64,000 nt of DNA from NCBI GenBank assembly GCA_038087015.1, contig JASBNA010000006.1, positions 1,798,001 through 1,862,000 of the forward strand, given 5' to 3'. Below are positions 49,602-62,135 of this stretch, one piece after another. Below the pieces are notes generated by a model that was not told where the DNA came from, searched no databases, and worked only from the letters and a program-made list of their open reading frames with translations. This DNA is from Cerrena zonata (lineage: Eukaryota; Basidiomycota; Agaricomycetes; Polyporales; Cerrenaceae). Position 1 is the first letter of the stretch. Each line of letters begins with the position of its first letter. Position numbers and translations under genes: made by a program.

Positions 49602-52600
49602 AATATCGTGCGCTTCACGACTTCAAGTCACTCACAGTCGCCAAGTACAATGGATACACAAAATCGACCTGGAATCACGATTTGAATGTCAAATTCACCA
49701 AATAGAAGCAAGTACTGCGTTAATTCTCTTCTTTTACTGGTACAAAGATGAAATAACATACCTATCTCGACTCTTGAGGTGGTGGTTTATGGTAATCAAT
49801 AGGCGCCTATTCTCGATCAGGCAACTTAAGCAGATCATCCTGCTTCAACTTCCTTCCTGGTATGAAATGTTGAATCGCTTGTACGCATCTCAACTTTCTA
49901 GCATCTCGACTTGCTGAAAGCAAGTCTGAACATATGGAATATGAGTGTACTACTTCGATCACTAGAAAAACGACATTCACGCTCATCTGTGGACTTGGAG
50001 CGGTACCGATAACACTATCATTCTAGTAAAGAGTCTGGACTCATTCAAAATCATAGAATATATCTTGCAGCTTTGTACCCGTACCGGTAGAATCCGGGTA
50101 CAAAGTGGTGGAAACTCAGAACACTCAGAATCAATGTCATGCGAACACTCATACGGGAACATCTATCCGCATTTGGGTTTGAAACATAGGTAAGTCCTGA
50201 TGCAAACTGAACGCGGTGCTTGCAGGTACCTAGGTTGCGACTATCGTGTTACAGTAGGTTTCCGTTACAAGTGTATCGGTCCGTATATGTTGGCTAATCC
50301 TACATCAAGAACAGTCTTTCACGGGACCTTTCTTTCTCGACGGTGGAGAATGGATCTCGCACAAGTTGACTGGCGTGTCTTCGGGGATACAAGCAAAGAC
50401 AATAATCCTCCTTCCCTGTCTTGTCGAGCTCTGACGTATCTATAGCGCATACAACTTCTTAGCTATCGGCTCGCCTTCGGTATTTCGGGTTCAACGACCC
50501 AAGCGAGCGAGGCTATCTTCTAAGACCACCGAAGGCGTCAAACTCTTGTCGAAATGAGGAACCATTGAGCAGACTTCCCGAGTAGCTCCTCGGACTTTTC
50601 CTCTACGTAGTATATCGGAACACCTCGAGAGGCTTCGTGATCCACTCACTGCCGTTAACTAACACCACTTGTCAGCAGCCAGTTATGATTTCCCCTCGGG
50701 ACCTCTCCTCGTGGACGGTAGAACGTCTTATGTGGATCGCTCATTGGTCACGAAATCGAGGGTCCTTCTACCACGAACACGCTTTCGAGCTGTACAAACT
50801 ATGCTGGTAAGCGGGCCGCTGACCAGATGACCTCCCTCGGTCTCACGTCAGAAAAGATGGGGACGAAGGAAACCTACCATGGTCGACGATCGTACCTAAT
50901 CGTTCCTGCGCCAGCTCCGCTCAATCAACCGATAGCGTAACATCACAATACATGATCTTGAACGGTTTATTTTCTAAATTCACCCAACGGAGGTGTCGTG
51001 GAGCCGTTTCACTTGGCTTATGCATAAATAATGACGGTCATTCAACCGTTTCACAGCGGAGCATGCACTGTGTTTTATTCTTCAATTACCCCATGGCTAT
51101 TGATGGAAGCATCTTTTTCACGGCCATTCATTGAATAGTAATTTACCACAGTGCACCGGGTTGGTGATGCAGCGGCCTCGTGCGGAACCGATTCACATTG
51201 TGTGGTCCTCACTGGCATCCACTTTCCTATCATATTTTGTTTAAGGACAACGTGATACAGCCACCAATGGGCCAGCCAAGAAAGTAATAATTCCACTCGG
51301 TTCCTGAGCCTTCTCTCTTCGCATGCACGCCCTGAAAGCTAATCCGTTGTTACATGTGGACTATGTCTCTCGATCCTTGGGCTCGGGCCTCTAAGCCTCA
51401 TTTAGAAATCTGTATTACCTGATGATCCTATCACGACCAGAACAGCGTATTCGATATAATCGGAGCGAGCGGACATCCTTTCTGGTGTTAATCTTTTGCT
51501 CGCTTGGATCTTTGCCTTATTCACCATATCGTCGACTGTGCCTGAGGCAATTTCCTTCGTCGTCGACAGAACCGCATGATTGAACACTCCCTCCTTGTCG
51601 AATGATATTATGTTTTCCTTCGAAGATTGACACGGGGTAATTGGTTTTTCCTCGGAGAGATAATACATTCCTGTACAAACGGGTCCGGTAAGTCGTGGCT
51701 ACATGACCCACCCAAATGGTGAAAAGACGTCAAAGGGTAACTATTTGTGTCCTGGGTTTTCTGTCAATGTAACGAAAGATCATTGGTTTTCCATGGTCAT
51801 TGTTCCTTTGAACAGTGGTTGCTATCCAATGGCGAACCGCATGCGAATGGGCCCCACATACTGGACACTTTCCAGTTGGCATCGCCCAAAACCGACAAGT
51901 CGGTAATTTCTCTCGTCTTTTCATCTTCATCCTTTTCTCATCCGCTTTCTGAGAGTGAGAGAAATGGGTGAGATAGAATACCGTAAGGCGATAATCGTAA
52001 GCGGTTTTCCTGTGAGGGGCTGAGATTACCCCTTGTTGCGACGATGGTTCCTCTCCCTCGGGATGGAAACGCCAAAAAACAGGCCGACTCCCGAACAGAA
52101 CGCTCCATATAGAAAGTTGTCGGTATCCACTACCAGCAGTGGGTTTATCCCGTTCCGAATAGGTAATGCTGTCATTGTCAAGGTCTTCCCTGATCAGCTG
52201 GCTTGTGATCGAGTGGCAGGCGTGTGTACTTCGTCGCCAAACTCACCAGCCTCGGCTCGGTACCGCGACCAAATGGTGTGAAGGTTCCTCACACAGGTGT
52301 CAATGTGTCGAAACCTGGACTAAGGGGCGGACCTAAAACAACGCTGATGTTGTTTTGTTCGTTCTGTCAATCTAGCGTAGAGATGGCACGAGAGAGCAAG
52401 GAAGTTCCCGAGTTGTACAATTTGCGACTTTCTACTACTAGTACAGTATTGATGATCTATCCTAGATAGCGAGGGAGTTAAAAAAGTATGAAGGGTGTAA
52501 GGTACGAAAAGTTACGAGTACACAGGAGAGAGATGAAAAAGAAATTCGATAAGGTCGAAGCGAGTCCCAGGGAGATAACAAAAAATTGAAATAGAAGTGA

Positions 52601-52755
52601 ATGGAGTAGCGTATTTTTACCATATCCCGACCAGTTCTGCTCACCGCTTAAAGGGTTCACAAAACTCAGGCCAATGTGGTTCGTGGAGGGAGAGCGGCCA
52701 ACTCAATAGACAAAAACAGCACACCCAAGGGCATCTTTCAGGGTTCAAGAACTGG
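49602..52755. other. 3.1-kb stretch without a supported gene
   Basis: It holds a perfect hairpin (CTTTGTACCCG/CGGGTACAAAG, about 50074-50108) and scattered short frames on both strands. None forms a spliced model or resembles a known protein. The right end is the 3' flank of the APSES gene. Confidence 0.4.
50074..50108. repeat. Perfect 11-bp inverted repeat
   Basis: CTTTGTACCCG is followed after 13 bases by CGGGTACAAAG. It could form a hairpin or be a palindromic protein site. Nothing nearby explains it. Confidence 0.55.
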
Positions 52756-55020
52756 TCACCAAGGCCGCCACGTCTGTCTCGTGGGATCCACAAGACGCTC
52801 ATTTCCGTCATAACGTGAAGGTTGACCGGAGGGACGATATTGATGATGGTGATCGTACTGAGGTGAACTTCGTGCTGGAGGGTCATGAGTCTGATACCCT
52901 GTCCGGGGATGGTGCTCATCCGGTTGGTCATTCTCGTACAGCCTCGAGAACTTCCCTCGGACGTCATCTATTATTGACGACGAAGGTGGTCGTCGTTGGG
53001 GCGGATGGGGCGAAGTGGGGGAAATGCGATCGGGAGATTGGTCATAAGATGGATGAGGATATGATGAGTTTGAGGGGCGAGGTGATGTTGATGAAGATGC
53101 TGAGATAGGTCTCGCGGTAGAGGGTGCGCTGGATGATGCATTTAGAGGAGGAAGCATTGCCCTAGGACCTGAAGATGCTGATGAAGGTCCTGTTGAGGCT
53201 GATTGGGGGCCATCCCACCTATAGGAAAAAGAGAACACAGGTTCAATAACTTGAATATCACATCTGTCGTATGAAATAATGACAATATGTTGGCAATTCG
53301 ACTTACCTCGCATGGTTCTCGTAACTCTGCGAGATAGAGGGGGCTGACAGCCGCCTGGAATTGACAGCAGTAGACAGCGATGTCGAAGTCCCTCGGGGGT
53401 TAGGTGTAGACCCGACAGTAGACTGGACATCGGGAAGGAGAATGTCATCTTTAGTCGACCTGAGGCGCTTCAACACCGCGCTACTATCATCGCAGAAACC
53501 AGAGGCTCGCCGCTCGTCCAATGCGGAAATAGGTGGGAGAGTAAGTTTTCCCTTTCCTGCGTGCTCAGAAACGGAAGAGAGTGATTCGCGCTCGAGGGGA
53601 GACGCCTGAGAACGACAAGAGGGAGGTGAACGAGGCCCGAGAGCAGGAAGGACAATTCTTTCTGGGTTTAATCCAGGTTGGAAGAGAGGTGCACTGATAC
53701 CTAACGGCGTGTTGGACGACGCAGGGGATTGGTGTACTTGCGAGTTTGCGCGCATACGATGATGTTGCAGTGGATTGGGATACGGAGAGTATCGTGCACT
53801 TGCACCATATCCAGACCCGAGTGCGGGAGGAGAGATAGGGGAAACGCCAGAGGATGAGGCCGACGTCGAACCGGTACCTGGTCTCCAATTCGAGTTGGCT
53901 GATTGTTCACCGTACGGATTATGAAGCATAATTGATTCGGCTGAATCATCCTGAGTATCGTCCGACATGGAATATTTTCGCGGTGGATAGGCGGTGGAGC
54001 CATAAAGTTGAGGAGGTGGGTGAAATGCGGACGGTGGATATTTTGCGTGGAGTGCTGAGCCCATTCCGTGGTGTGAAGCGGAGGGAAGGGGCCAGTCGTG
54101 TTGAGAGTCAGTGAGGGATGCTTGGACGTTAGTAGGTTGAAGGTGTCGTCGGCGTCGCTTGCCTGTACCAGGCTTCACAATTTGACCGAACCCTGGCTGA
54201 TCTGGAGACAGACAGGTATCCGGGAACGTGGGCCTGTAGAAGCAAAGAAAAATTGAGCGACGAGCTCCTCGACATCATGCCTGCAGGCAAAGTTACGTAC
54301 CCAAATAGAGGAATAAGCTCATAACGAATTGGCCAGGCCACACTGGAAATTCAGAAGGTTCATGAGCGAGCCGCTTCGACACAAGGACGCTGTCAAATAC
54401 AGCGGTTGCCAACACTTACCGACGAGCAAGCTTCAGAGCGATCTCATATGGCATCCAAGTGCCTTGAATTTTGAGGTATCCACCCCGTACCCGACGGAGC
54501 TTAGGAGCCAAGTCAGGCTGGCTTTCAATCATTTTAACTATGTCCGCTAATTGGTGAGTGTCAATGACAAAGATTGAGCGGGGGAAGTTGTCAGCTTACC
54601 CTTGGAGTTACCCAAAGCTGTGAAGAGCAAGCGGTCAGAACTCGTTCTGAATGGCGTGCTCGTTGTAAACGCTTACCTTTCCAGATCCCCGTCCAGAGGA
54701 CATACCCATCATCCATGTCGAGCATGATCCATTGACCGTTCAAGGGATACTCGTATACAGGTCTATAAATTCTTGGATCAGCTTCTGAGATACTCGGCTT
54801 CTCTGTCGAATACTGACATGTACCCTCTTGGGTCGTTGCTTGTAATATATCGCCCTTTGGTTACATGGTGATTTGGGCTTGCAAATGGTCTATATCGAGG
54901 ACTCCCTGAACCGTTCTCTGAAGTTGGTGAAGGAATTGGATCCTAGTAAGTGTGTTTTAGCTTGCGCTGCAGAGAAGAGAGAAGTAGAGCACGACGCACG
55001 ATAATCATACTAGAGGACAT
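52756..55020 (-). CDS. APSES/KilA-N domain transcription factor
   Basis: Eight exons (55020-55000, 54942-54824, 54762-54677, 54617-54600, 54546-54420, 54342-54301, 54233-53307, 53218-52756) sum to 600 residues. After a short Ser/Pro leader comes KGRYITSNDPRG, then the APSES/KilA-N DNA-binding fold: DDGYVLWTGIWKALGNSKADIVKM, ESQPDLAPKLRRVRGGYLKIQGTWMP, YEIALKLARRVAWPIRYELIPLFG and FPDTCLSPDQPGFG. A basic run (GKRRRRH) follows the domain. The remaining 420 residues are Ser/Pro-rich and low complexity, with no ankyrin repeats. That makes it closer to the Xbp1/StuA-like class than to Mbp1/Swi4. Such factors regulate the cell cycle, stress responses and fungal development. Which one this is cannot be decided here. 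The 5' flank is unusually long (1.6 kb), compatible with complex regulation. Confidence 0.88.
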
Positions 55021-56652
55021 AGTCGCCGGACGACTCGTTACGAGAGTCATTGAAGAGGCAGTTTAAGAACAAGGTGGAAGCGATGGAATCGGCAGGGCAG
55101 CAAGCAAGAAAGTCCGCGGGGTCTAGATAGCTTAATAGATATCGGGTGTGGGCAAACTTACGGCAGAACGGATGAGGAGGGGTGGAGTAGAGAAGAGCCA
55201 ACGAAAAAGGTGGACCAGGGAGGAGCGTCAGTATGGAATGGGACGCGGAAGAGCGGGCAGTACTTGGAAGGAGACAGGTGTCAAATAGGTTGATTTAAGA
55301 AGCAGAACGAACCGGTGCACATTCTGCGACAACAGGCCGCAACAAATCCGCGAAGGCGGGAAGGGTGGAGAATTCTATTAGTGGATACGAAAATATAGAG
55401 GCTTGAGCAGGGGGCTGGTCCCTTACAACGGGGCAGAAGGCACCCAGGAGAGAGATTCGTTCGATGGAAGACTCGGCAGTCGGAGGGGCGATACGGAACC
55501 AGGAAAACACAGTTTCATGCATAACTGACATTTTAGGCATCGTCGCTCGGCCCCCCGGGAGATCTGTGATCATTGGGGGTAACGCTTGGATCGCCCTGCC
55601 ATCAAAAGCTGTCGACAACTCGGACTCGGAGCCCCACCTAGGTCGCAGAATCCTGATCTCGCTGTTTGCCAAGCTAAGCGAGACGCTCGAATGCGTCTAA
55701 TTTGTGCTGGTGCTACACGAGTTTCAGTGGCAGACAAGAACAGATCTGTCCATTGCCATTATTTCAACTTCAGACAGGGGGGCAGGCTAGGGAATTACAT
55801 TCAGATTGAATTGCGCACATGGACAAGAGCGTGATGATCGAAGGTACAGGGACATTTGTCAGGAAATGGGGTATGGGGAGGGGCCCGGCGGCTGCTACCA
55901 TACGTGAGATCGGCAATATACATCCGGTCCCGGTTTACAAAATGCAAGCAAAGGAACAGTTCTGCAACATCCTCATCTCGCATCTGCCTCGTCGACGCGA
56001 TAGGCAGTCTAATTGCGGGATTCCGCCCCTTCGGGGACGATAAATGAAATTGACGTTTGAATTGGGGGGCTGCGGTCGGGAAGATGCGCTGGAGGAGCAG
56101 CAACGTACGCTGCGCACCGAGGCAGAGCCTTTTCCAGCATGGGCAGCGGAAACATACCCTGAAAAGCCAGAATGCGGGGCGGGAGGCGCGGGCCGGGGAG
56201 ATCTGGTTCATGAAATATGTGCCTGTCGTCCTCGATCAAGAGGCGATCAGACCGCCTCGAGTGGGAAGGGAGGAATACGTCACGAGGCGAAATGAGCGTG
56301 GCAAGGACTGGCCAGGCGCAACACCAGCCGTCCCTCCTTGTGGCCACACAATCACCAGTCCGATCCACCGCGCGACCAATCTCATGCCCCAGGTACTCGG
56401 CTCGGCTCCGACGGCCTCTTCGCGGAACCGAGCCCTCTTGCACCTGAGACTTCCACTTCTATATCCAGCCACATCCCAAGTTCCCGCTCAAACAAACCTC
56501 ACACACCTCCTTGGCACCGGCCGCCCGTACGTGCTTGTTTCACAACGTCGTCATATCATCACCGTTCGCTTTCGCATTCGCAGTGTATACTTAGAATAAG
56601 AACAGAGTCCATGTATAGAATTAGAGTCCATGTACGACACATCGCGTGTCTT
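55021..56652. other. Long upstream region of the APSES gene
   Basis: This is a GC-rich 1.6-kb interval between two minus-strand genes. Several long open frames on both strands (for example 56009-56443 minus, 56057-56599 plus) overlap one another and show no protein family character, so I treat them as composition artefacts. Confidence 0.4.
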
Positions 56653-58415
56653 TCACTCCTCGTCTGCACCTTCTTCCTTCGAATAAGCCCTCAGCACCTC
56701 GCGTACCTCTCCTCCCAGGTACCCTGCCCCAGACGTATAAGTAGTCTTGCTCGTTTGGAACCCGTTGAATTGAGATGCAGCGCAGATGGTATAAGCACCC
56801 ATATTGTCGAACGCAAGCCAGTCTCCCACTTGGAGCGAGCTCGGAAGTTGCGTCACCGGACACACACAATCCAGTGAATCACAGGTAGGTCCCCAGACGC
56901 TGCTCGCACGCTTGGGGATGGAGGAGGGAACGTGGAAGGACCCGTTAAGGCTTAGCACATACGGTTGCGGAGTTTGGTGGTCAAACAGGATACAATTGAA
57001 TGCCCCGTACACACCATCGTTGATGTAGTCTAAAGTTTCGAATTCGTCAGTTTCCCATGTAAAGACTCTGACATCTGGTGCGAAACCAATAGTTTCCACT
57101 CTTGCCAGAGATGCCGCAGAAAATAATAGAATTGGATTGCTGCACTTACACATCACAGATGGTTGCTCTGGGTCCATGTCCACATCTTGTGACCCCTGAC
57201 TGTCCGCATTGGGTGGTGCACGTCTCGCAATGACGTTCGTAGCCAGGCTGAAAGCCTTCGCAACATAGTATCGGCCGGGTTCAGCGATGATCCTGATGTT
57301 TTCTCTGTCTGGGAAATAAACATTCAGAGCCTCTCTAATGGTCGCAGACATTGCCTCGAAAGTGGCATCCTCAAACCCTCCACCAACATCGAGCAAACTG
57401 AATTGATAACCAGCTTCCTTGCCCATATCAAACACAGACCTCGCTCGCATCACGGCATCTGAGAACGCCGATGAATCATAGCACCCACTCCCAACATGGA
57501 AGCTCACGCCGATCACATCAAGCTTGAGCTCCTTCGCTTTCGCCAGTAACCCAGGCACGGTCACCAAGGGAGCTCCAAACTTGAGCCCGAGACGACAGAG
57601 AGATTTGGAATCGTCTGTCAGAATTCGAACGACCAACTTGGCGCCCGGGTAGACACGAGCGATCTTGTACAGCTCGTCGGTGTTGTCGAAAGTCATCATC
57701 TCGACACCTGCACGCGCGGACTGTCGGATGAATGAATTGGCTTTGCACGGGTTGGCGAAGATGATACGAGAGGCCTCGACACCCAAACCAATCACTTGGT
57801 TGATTTCGCCGATAGATGCGCAGTCGAAACCAATACCCAAACCTGCGAGGAGTCGGAGGACATAGGGATCAGGGTTGCACTTGATAGCTACAAAAGGTTA
57901 AATGAGACATGTATGAGCATCGAAATCACCATCATACGAGACCCAACGACGACCGAGAAATGAACGTAAAAAGGAAGCAAATAAAGGCGCAGCGACGACG
58001 GCCACAGGGCTCCAATGAAGGATTAAAAATAGAAACACCCACCGTAAAAAGGTTCAATCTCAGGGAGGTTCTTCTTCCACCTCAGGTGCTGTTGGTAAAC
58101 ATAGCTCAAGTCGCCTACGAAAAAGGCCTTTTCGGAGTCTGATTCGCCTTCCAGGTGAGAGGCATTGATCACACCCCTCCTGAGATGGATCTCCGGATGT
58201 CCACGGTGCAAAGGAGGCAGGCCTGGGATGGTGATTTCTTTGTCTTCGATTATATCGGACGCGTGAACGAGGGTATTGTTGTCTTTCGCATTGGGTAACG
58301 CAAGCAGTTCGTTTATGTTGGCTAAAAATTTTTCCTTGTACGATGCCGGGCACGAAATGACGTCAAAGTCAAAGTCTATGGGGTTGCGAGCAGAGAGAAT
58401 CTCGAGAGCAGGCAT
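56653..58415 (-). CDS. SPE1: Ornithine decarboxylase
   Basis: This enzyme decarboxylates ornithine to putrescine, the first committed step of polyamine synthesis, as a cytosolic PLP-dependent homodimer. Exons 58415-58043, 57887-57150 and 57029-56653 give 495 residues from the Met of MPALEIL. Landmarks are the PLP lysine Lys127 in AIKCNPDP, SFHVGSGC, LLDVGGGFE, AEPGRYYVA, YYINDGVYGAFNCILFDHQ, active-site Cys420 in WGPTCDSLDC and DNMGAYT. The intron between the first two exons is about 155 nt. The last intron (57149-57030) is 120 nt and happens to stay open in frame; splicing it gives MYYINDG, as in the family. The reading frame upstream of 58415 stays open to at least 58720 (YKRTRQFLQELSVSD...) without an ATG, so the true N-terminus may include another exon. 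Antizyme-type regulation is known for the family, but nothing here shows it. Confidence 0.9.
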
Positions 58416-60103
58416 ATCTTGAGAAATAGAAGAAGGGGTAAAGTCGGAAACGGAAGTAGTAGTGGGAATGGAAGGGCTGGCAGTGGCACAGTCTTCAGGG
58501 TTCACTGAAGACGAATCTAAATCTAAAGGTCGTTCTTCCGAGGAAGTTGTTGAATCAGAAACCGAAAGCTCTTGAAGAAATTGGCGAGTGCGTTTATACA
58601 AAGAGGTCGCGAAGACCGTCGCTGTAGTCGTCGCTATTTTGGAATTCGTTGATGACGGTTGTTGAGAACCCGAATTACCGAGCCTACCGCCGCGGACGTC
58701 TTGACGTCGAACGAGCCGGGCGGGATAGGTTGTCGGTAACTGAAAGGCTTACTTCAGTCGAGAAGGGATTCCTCGCTCCTGAAAGGCGAGGAAAGGGCTT
58801 GAAGATGGGGGGAGAGATAACGAGAAGATGGGATGTTGGGATCAGGCAGGAAGGCCTTTTGAGATGGAAACTATTGATAGAAGACGCGTTGAGGTGGTAA
58901 GTCCTGTCAGGGAGGTTCTCCTGTACAAGGTTCAATGGGGATAGGTTAATATACGAGATTGCAATGGACAATGGGACAATGCAGTTAAAAATGAACATAC
59001 CTCGAACCGATGACCACCTGGACAAAGGTGACAATCATTGTCAACCAACTAGTCAATGGTGTCAAAAAAACTAAAGCAACACGCACTCGAGGGTCAACAG
59101 ACGCAAGTCGTCGTTTCTCTCTTGGTCAGAAATGTTGGCGCAGAGTGGTCTCTGCAGTCGTATAAACGCGTACGACTACAGAGATTTAAAAAAAATTGTG
59201 ACCGAAAAGTACGGATCACAGAAAGTCGTAGCTCGTTTGCTTTTTGAGTCGCGAGGTAAGGTGGAAGTCGAGAGGTAAGTAAGGAAAGGCTGTTGCGGTG
59301 GCACTCTCGGGTCTTTACTGGAAAATTGCCGTCTATCGATTACAGCCTCCACGTGCTGTGCTCCTTTCCTGGTGATGTATTGCATCCCGTCGGCGCTTAG
59401 TCATCGTTTGCCATACGGTTGAGATGATTCGATGACGCACAGACCAATTGCACCAATCAATGGGCAGTTAATAGCAAAGAATATTGGATGAGGAAGTAGT
59501 TGCAGGTGGATAGTGGGTAGGTGGTGGGCATACTGTACAGTGTATTACTCAGAAAAAGAGGAATTTGACAGAGTTGATATCAGAACAGAAATCGATTGTT
59601 CAAATATTACGTTGTACATTGAGGAAAGCGCATATACTCTGACAGTCCCCATAGATTCCTTTGTAGATAGATTGAAGTGGCAGAAAATTTGCAGGTTGTT
59701 GAACTTGAAGCTTGCAAATCTAACCAATCAAATTCGAGGACGGACTATTTAGACGCCCCTTTCATTCGAAACCTGGAACTGAAAGTACTTTTCGGCGTGA
59801 ATGAATTTGCTGCATTGATTTTGCAGAGAGCTTCTAATATTCAGGGGAGCCGAATAGTAGACAATAAAGATAAATAGACTTCCAGATTTTAGCGGTCTAT
59901 CGACACAACTTTAAATCTTATAAATTTCGTATTTAGAGCCCTCAGGCTATCAACATACACTCCGAGTTACAAATTCCAAAACAGAAAGCGCAGATGTTAT
60001 CATTACCGACATAAAGACTACCATAACCGTCACAATCATATCTGTCGATCTGAACGCCTTGTGACTCCAACGGTACGCCCCGGACCATAATAAGATTACA
60101 CTT
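58416..60103. other. Upstream region of ornithine decarboxylase
   Basis: At its right end this region is the 3' flank of the PP2A activator gene. No separate gene is supported. The part nearest 58415 probably includes the missing N-terminal exon or leader of ornithine decarboxylase. Confidence 0.4.
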
Positions 60104-61734
60104 CTACGACTGCGCCGAGTCACCTTGTGATGGAGGCGATGGTTCCATTTTACCGCTTGACACAATTTGTGTTCTCGAGTCAGCGCGAGGTATTGTCATT
60201 GGGCGCAGCGTTGTATTTGCAGATGGACCAAGAGGCATGGTTGAGGGAATTATGGGCCCCCCTTTCCGAGAATGAGGTAAAGACGCTGTATGTCCTATAT
60301 TGCCCGTGGCCCAAGGTGCTGCTGTAATTGCCATTGGTGGTCTACCAGCTGCTTGCTGCTGGGAGTCTTGTTGACCCAGGAAGTGAAGAAGGAGAAGAGT
60401 ATGGCCGTGAGGTCGTGGATGATGAGGCTGATGATGATACAGGTGCTGCCGTTACCCATGGAGCTTGAGTGCCCTGCAGGGGATCGTGATTGACTCTCGG
60501 CCGTTCAGCTTCCATCGGGCCTAATTGAGCGATATCCCACTCTAATAAGCCACCCAGTGGAATGTGTTGGACGACAACACGCTTGCCTAAGACTTCAGCC
60601 TGTAAGCAAAACGTTAAATAGAGTTTAAAAAATCTATTTCTATTTCTGTCTGATGATATTCTTACCTCGTACATTTTAAATAGCCCGGAATTCACTTTCG
60701 TCCAACGTGGTACACCGGAGGCAATACTGTACAATTGAGACGAGTGTTCATGAAAAGGACCCGTCTTGACCTGATGGATGCGTGAAATCGATAGGAAGTA
60801 AAGATTAGTCGGGGGAAGGGGCGGTCGCAGGATCGCATTAACGGGGATGTCTGAGTCTATAGAAGAATGCAGAGCTTAATTATAGACGTATTCCCGCCAC
60901 AACGTTGAGAGCAATACAAACCTCTCAGCTGAGCACTGCCAAAGATGTAGCCCAAGAAACTATAATCATCTAGTCCCCAGACGCCATGACTCCCGGCTGG
61001 TTCTAATCGATAGACGTCTTGCAGCCGCCAGCATAGTTGAAGATATCGCACAAACACGACCAACACAAGCTGGCGGTCCTGTTCCGGGCCAGGATCTACG
61101 TAGCGAAGAAGGGTCAAGCACAGCAAGAAGAGCGCAAAGGAAGTCTCGTGTCCCGTGCCATAATCCATGCGACTGAACGACCCAAAAGAGGTGACCAGAT
61201 ATGGTGCTATAAGAGGTATAGCTCCGGCCAACTCTGGCGGGAGAAAAGAGCTTAGAGCATCATCGAGGTTCTGGTTTGGTCATGACAGCAGCCCCAGATC
61301 ATAATTAGACGGATTTTAGGTCAGAGGAATGAGGAAGACGAACGTCTTCTAGTTTCTTTCCCCACGTACGAAAAGCTAAATTCCCAAAACGTTGGGGTGT
61401 GGGTAGTGGAGGGATTTCATCAATCCATGTGTCAAGAGTGTTCAGCAAGCCAATGAGAGATGTCGTTGCCTGAGCAAGGTTTTGGTGTTAGATGTTAGGG
61501 TGAAGAAGCAGATGCACCCGACCTTACTGGTGTGGTGGACGGAGGGTCGTATGGGAGAAACTGACCAACGACAGATTCATTTAATCGGCGAAGAAACAAG
61601 CCGTAGTCACTGTATCCACGGGTACGTTTCCAAAGTTCTACATCTTCATCAAGTTTGATCCTCAGCTTTGGTGGTTGCAATCGGGTTATCTCCGATATGG
61701 GAACCTGACGCAGTGGTGGTAAGGCGGCAGTCAT
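60104..61734 (-). CDS. PTPA: PP2A phosphatase activator (PTPA/RRD family)
   Basis: This is a peptidyl-prolyl isomerase-type activator of protein phosphatase 2A, known in yeast as Rrd1/Rrd2. Six exons (61734-61528, 61469-61344, 61270-60922, 60856-60666, 60599-60456, 60358-60104) sum to 423 residues. Family landmarks are RGYSDYGLFLRRLN, the TSLIGLLNTLDTWIDEIPPL helix, FGNLAFRTWGKKL, LAGAIPLIAPYLVTSFGSFSRMDYGTGHE, the VWGLDDYSFLGYIFGSAQL catalytic-groove segment, FKMYEAEVLGKRVVVQHIPLG and the family's APWA-like tail. The C-terminal extension of roughly 85 residues (Pro/Ser-rich, MAITAAPWATGNIG) makes it more Rrd1-like than Rrd2-like, but this is a guess. The last intron has two usable phase-0 donors (TGG|gtaacg and CCT|gtatca). 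Without it the frame hits TAG. Confidence 0.9.
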
Positions 61735-62135
61735 GGTGGGGTCGCTAAGAGCAACTAATTGAACTCTTGTCTGTCACAACTCTGTGTAATAAGTTGAGTA
61801 TACCGAGTATCGTTAGTATAAAGCTTGACCGTCCGATTGACCTGAAGCTCGCAGTGAATGAAAGTGATTTTGAAGTCTTCGCCCGGTCGCCACAATATTG
61901 ACCATGACGTTAATGAGCGCTTGCCCCCTTTTCCCCAGCACGTGGGAAACGCGAAGGCGCGTGAATCTGTGGCAACATTCAGTATGATTCATCTCTTTCA
62001 ACGCGACCGCACAGTCACATCTTGTCTTTCCACTGTCATATCAAAGGCGACAAGCAGCCCAAGTATTTCTTACCAACAACCTATATCTATACCTATTTTT
62101 ACAGGAAAGAAGTTTCATAGTGACAAAAGAATAGC
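61735..62135. promoter_or_regulatory. Divergent promoter region, PTPA and KU70
   Basis: A 401-base interval separates the start codons of two divergent genes and should contain both promoters. No specific factor site is recognised. Confidence 0.4.

Noticed and set aside
55801..56599. Several overlapping long ORFs on both strands
   Set aside because: Their mutual overlap and GC-rich repetitive composition suggest chance open frames; no family character.
58684..59034. Minus-strand ORF just upstream of ornithine decarboxylase as its N-terminal exon
   Set aside because: It lies in a different frame and its hydrophobic start does not fit the cytosolic enzyme; no donor-acceptor pair links it.
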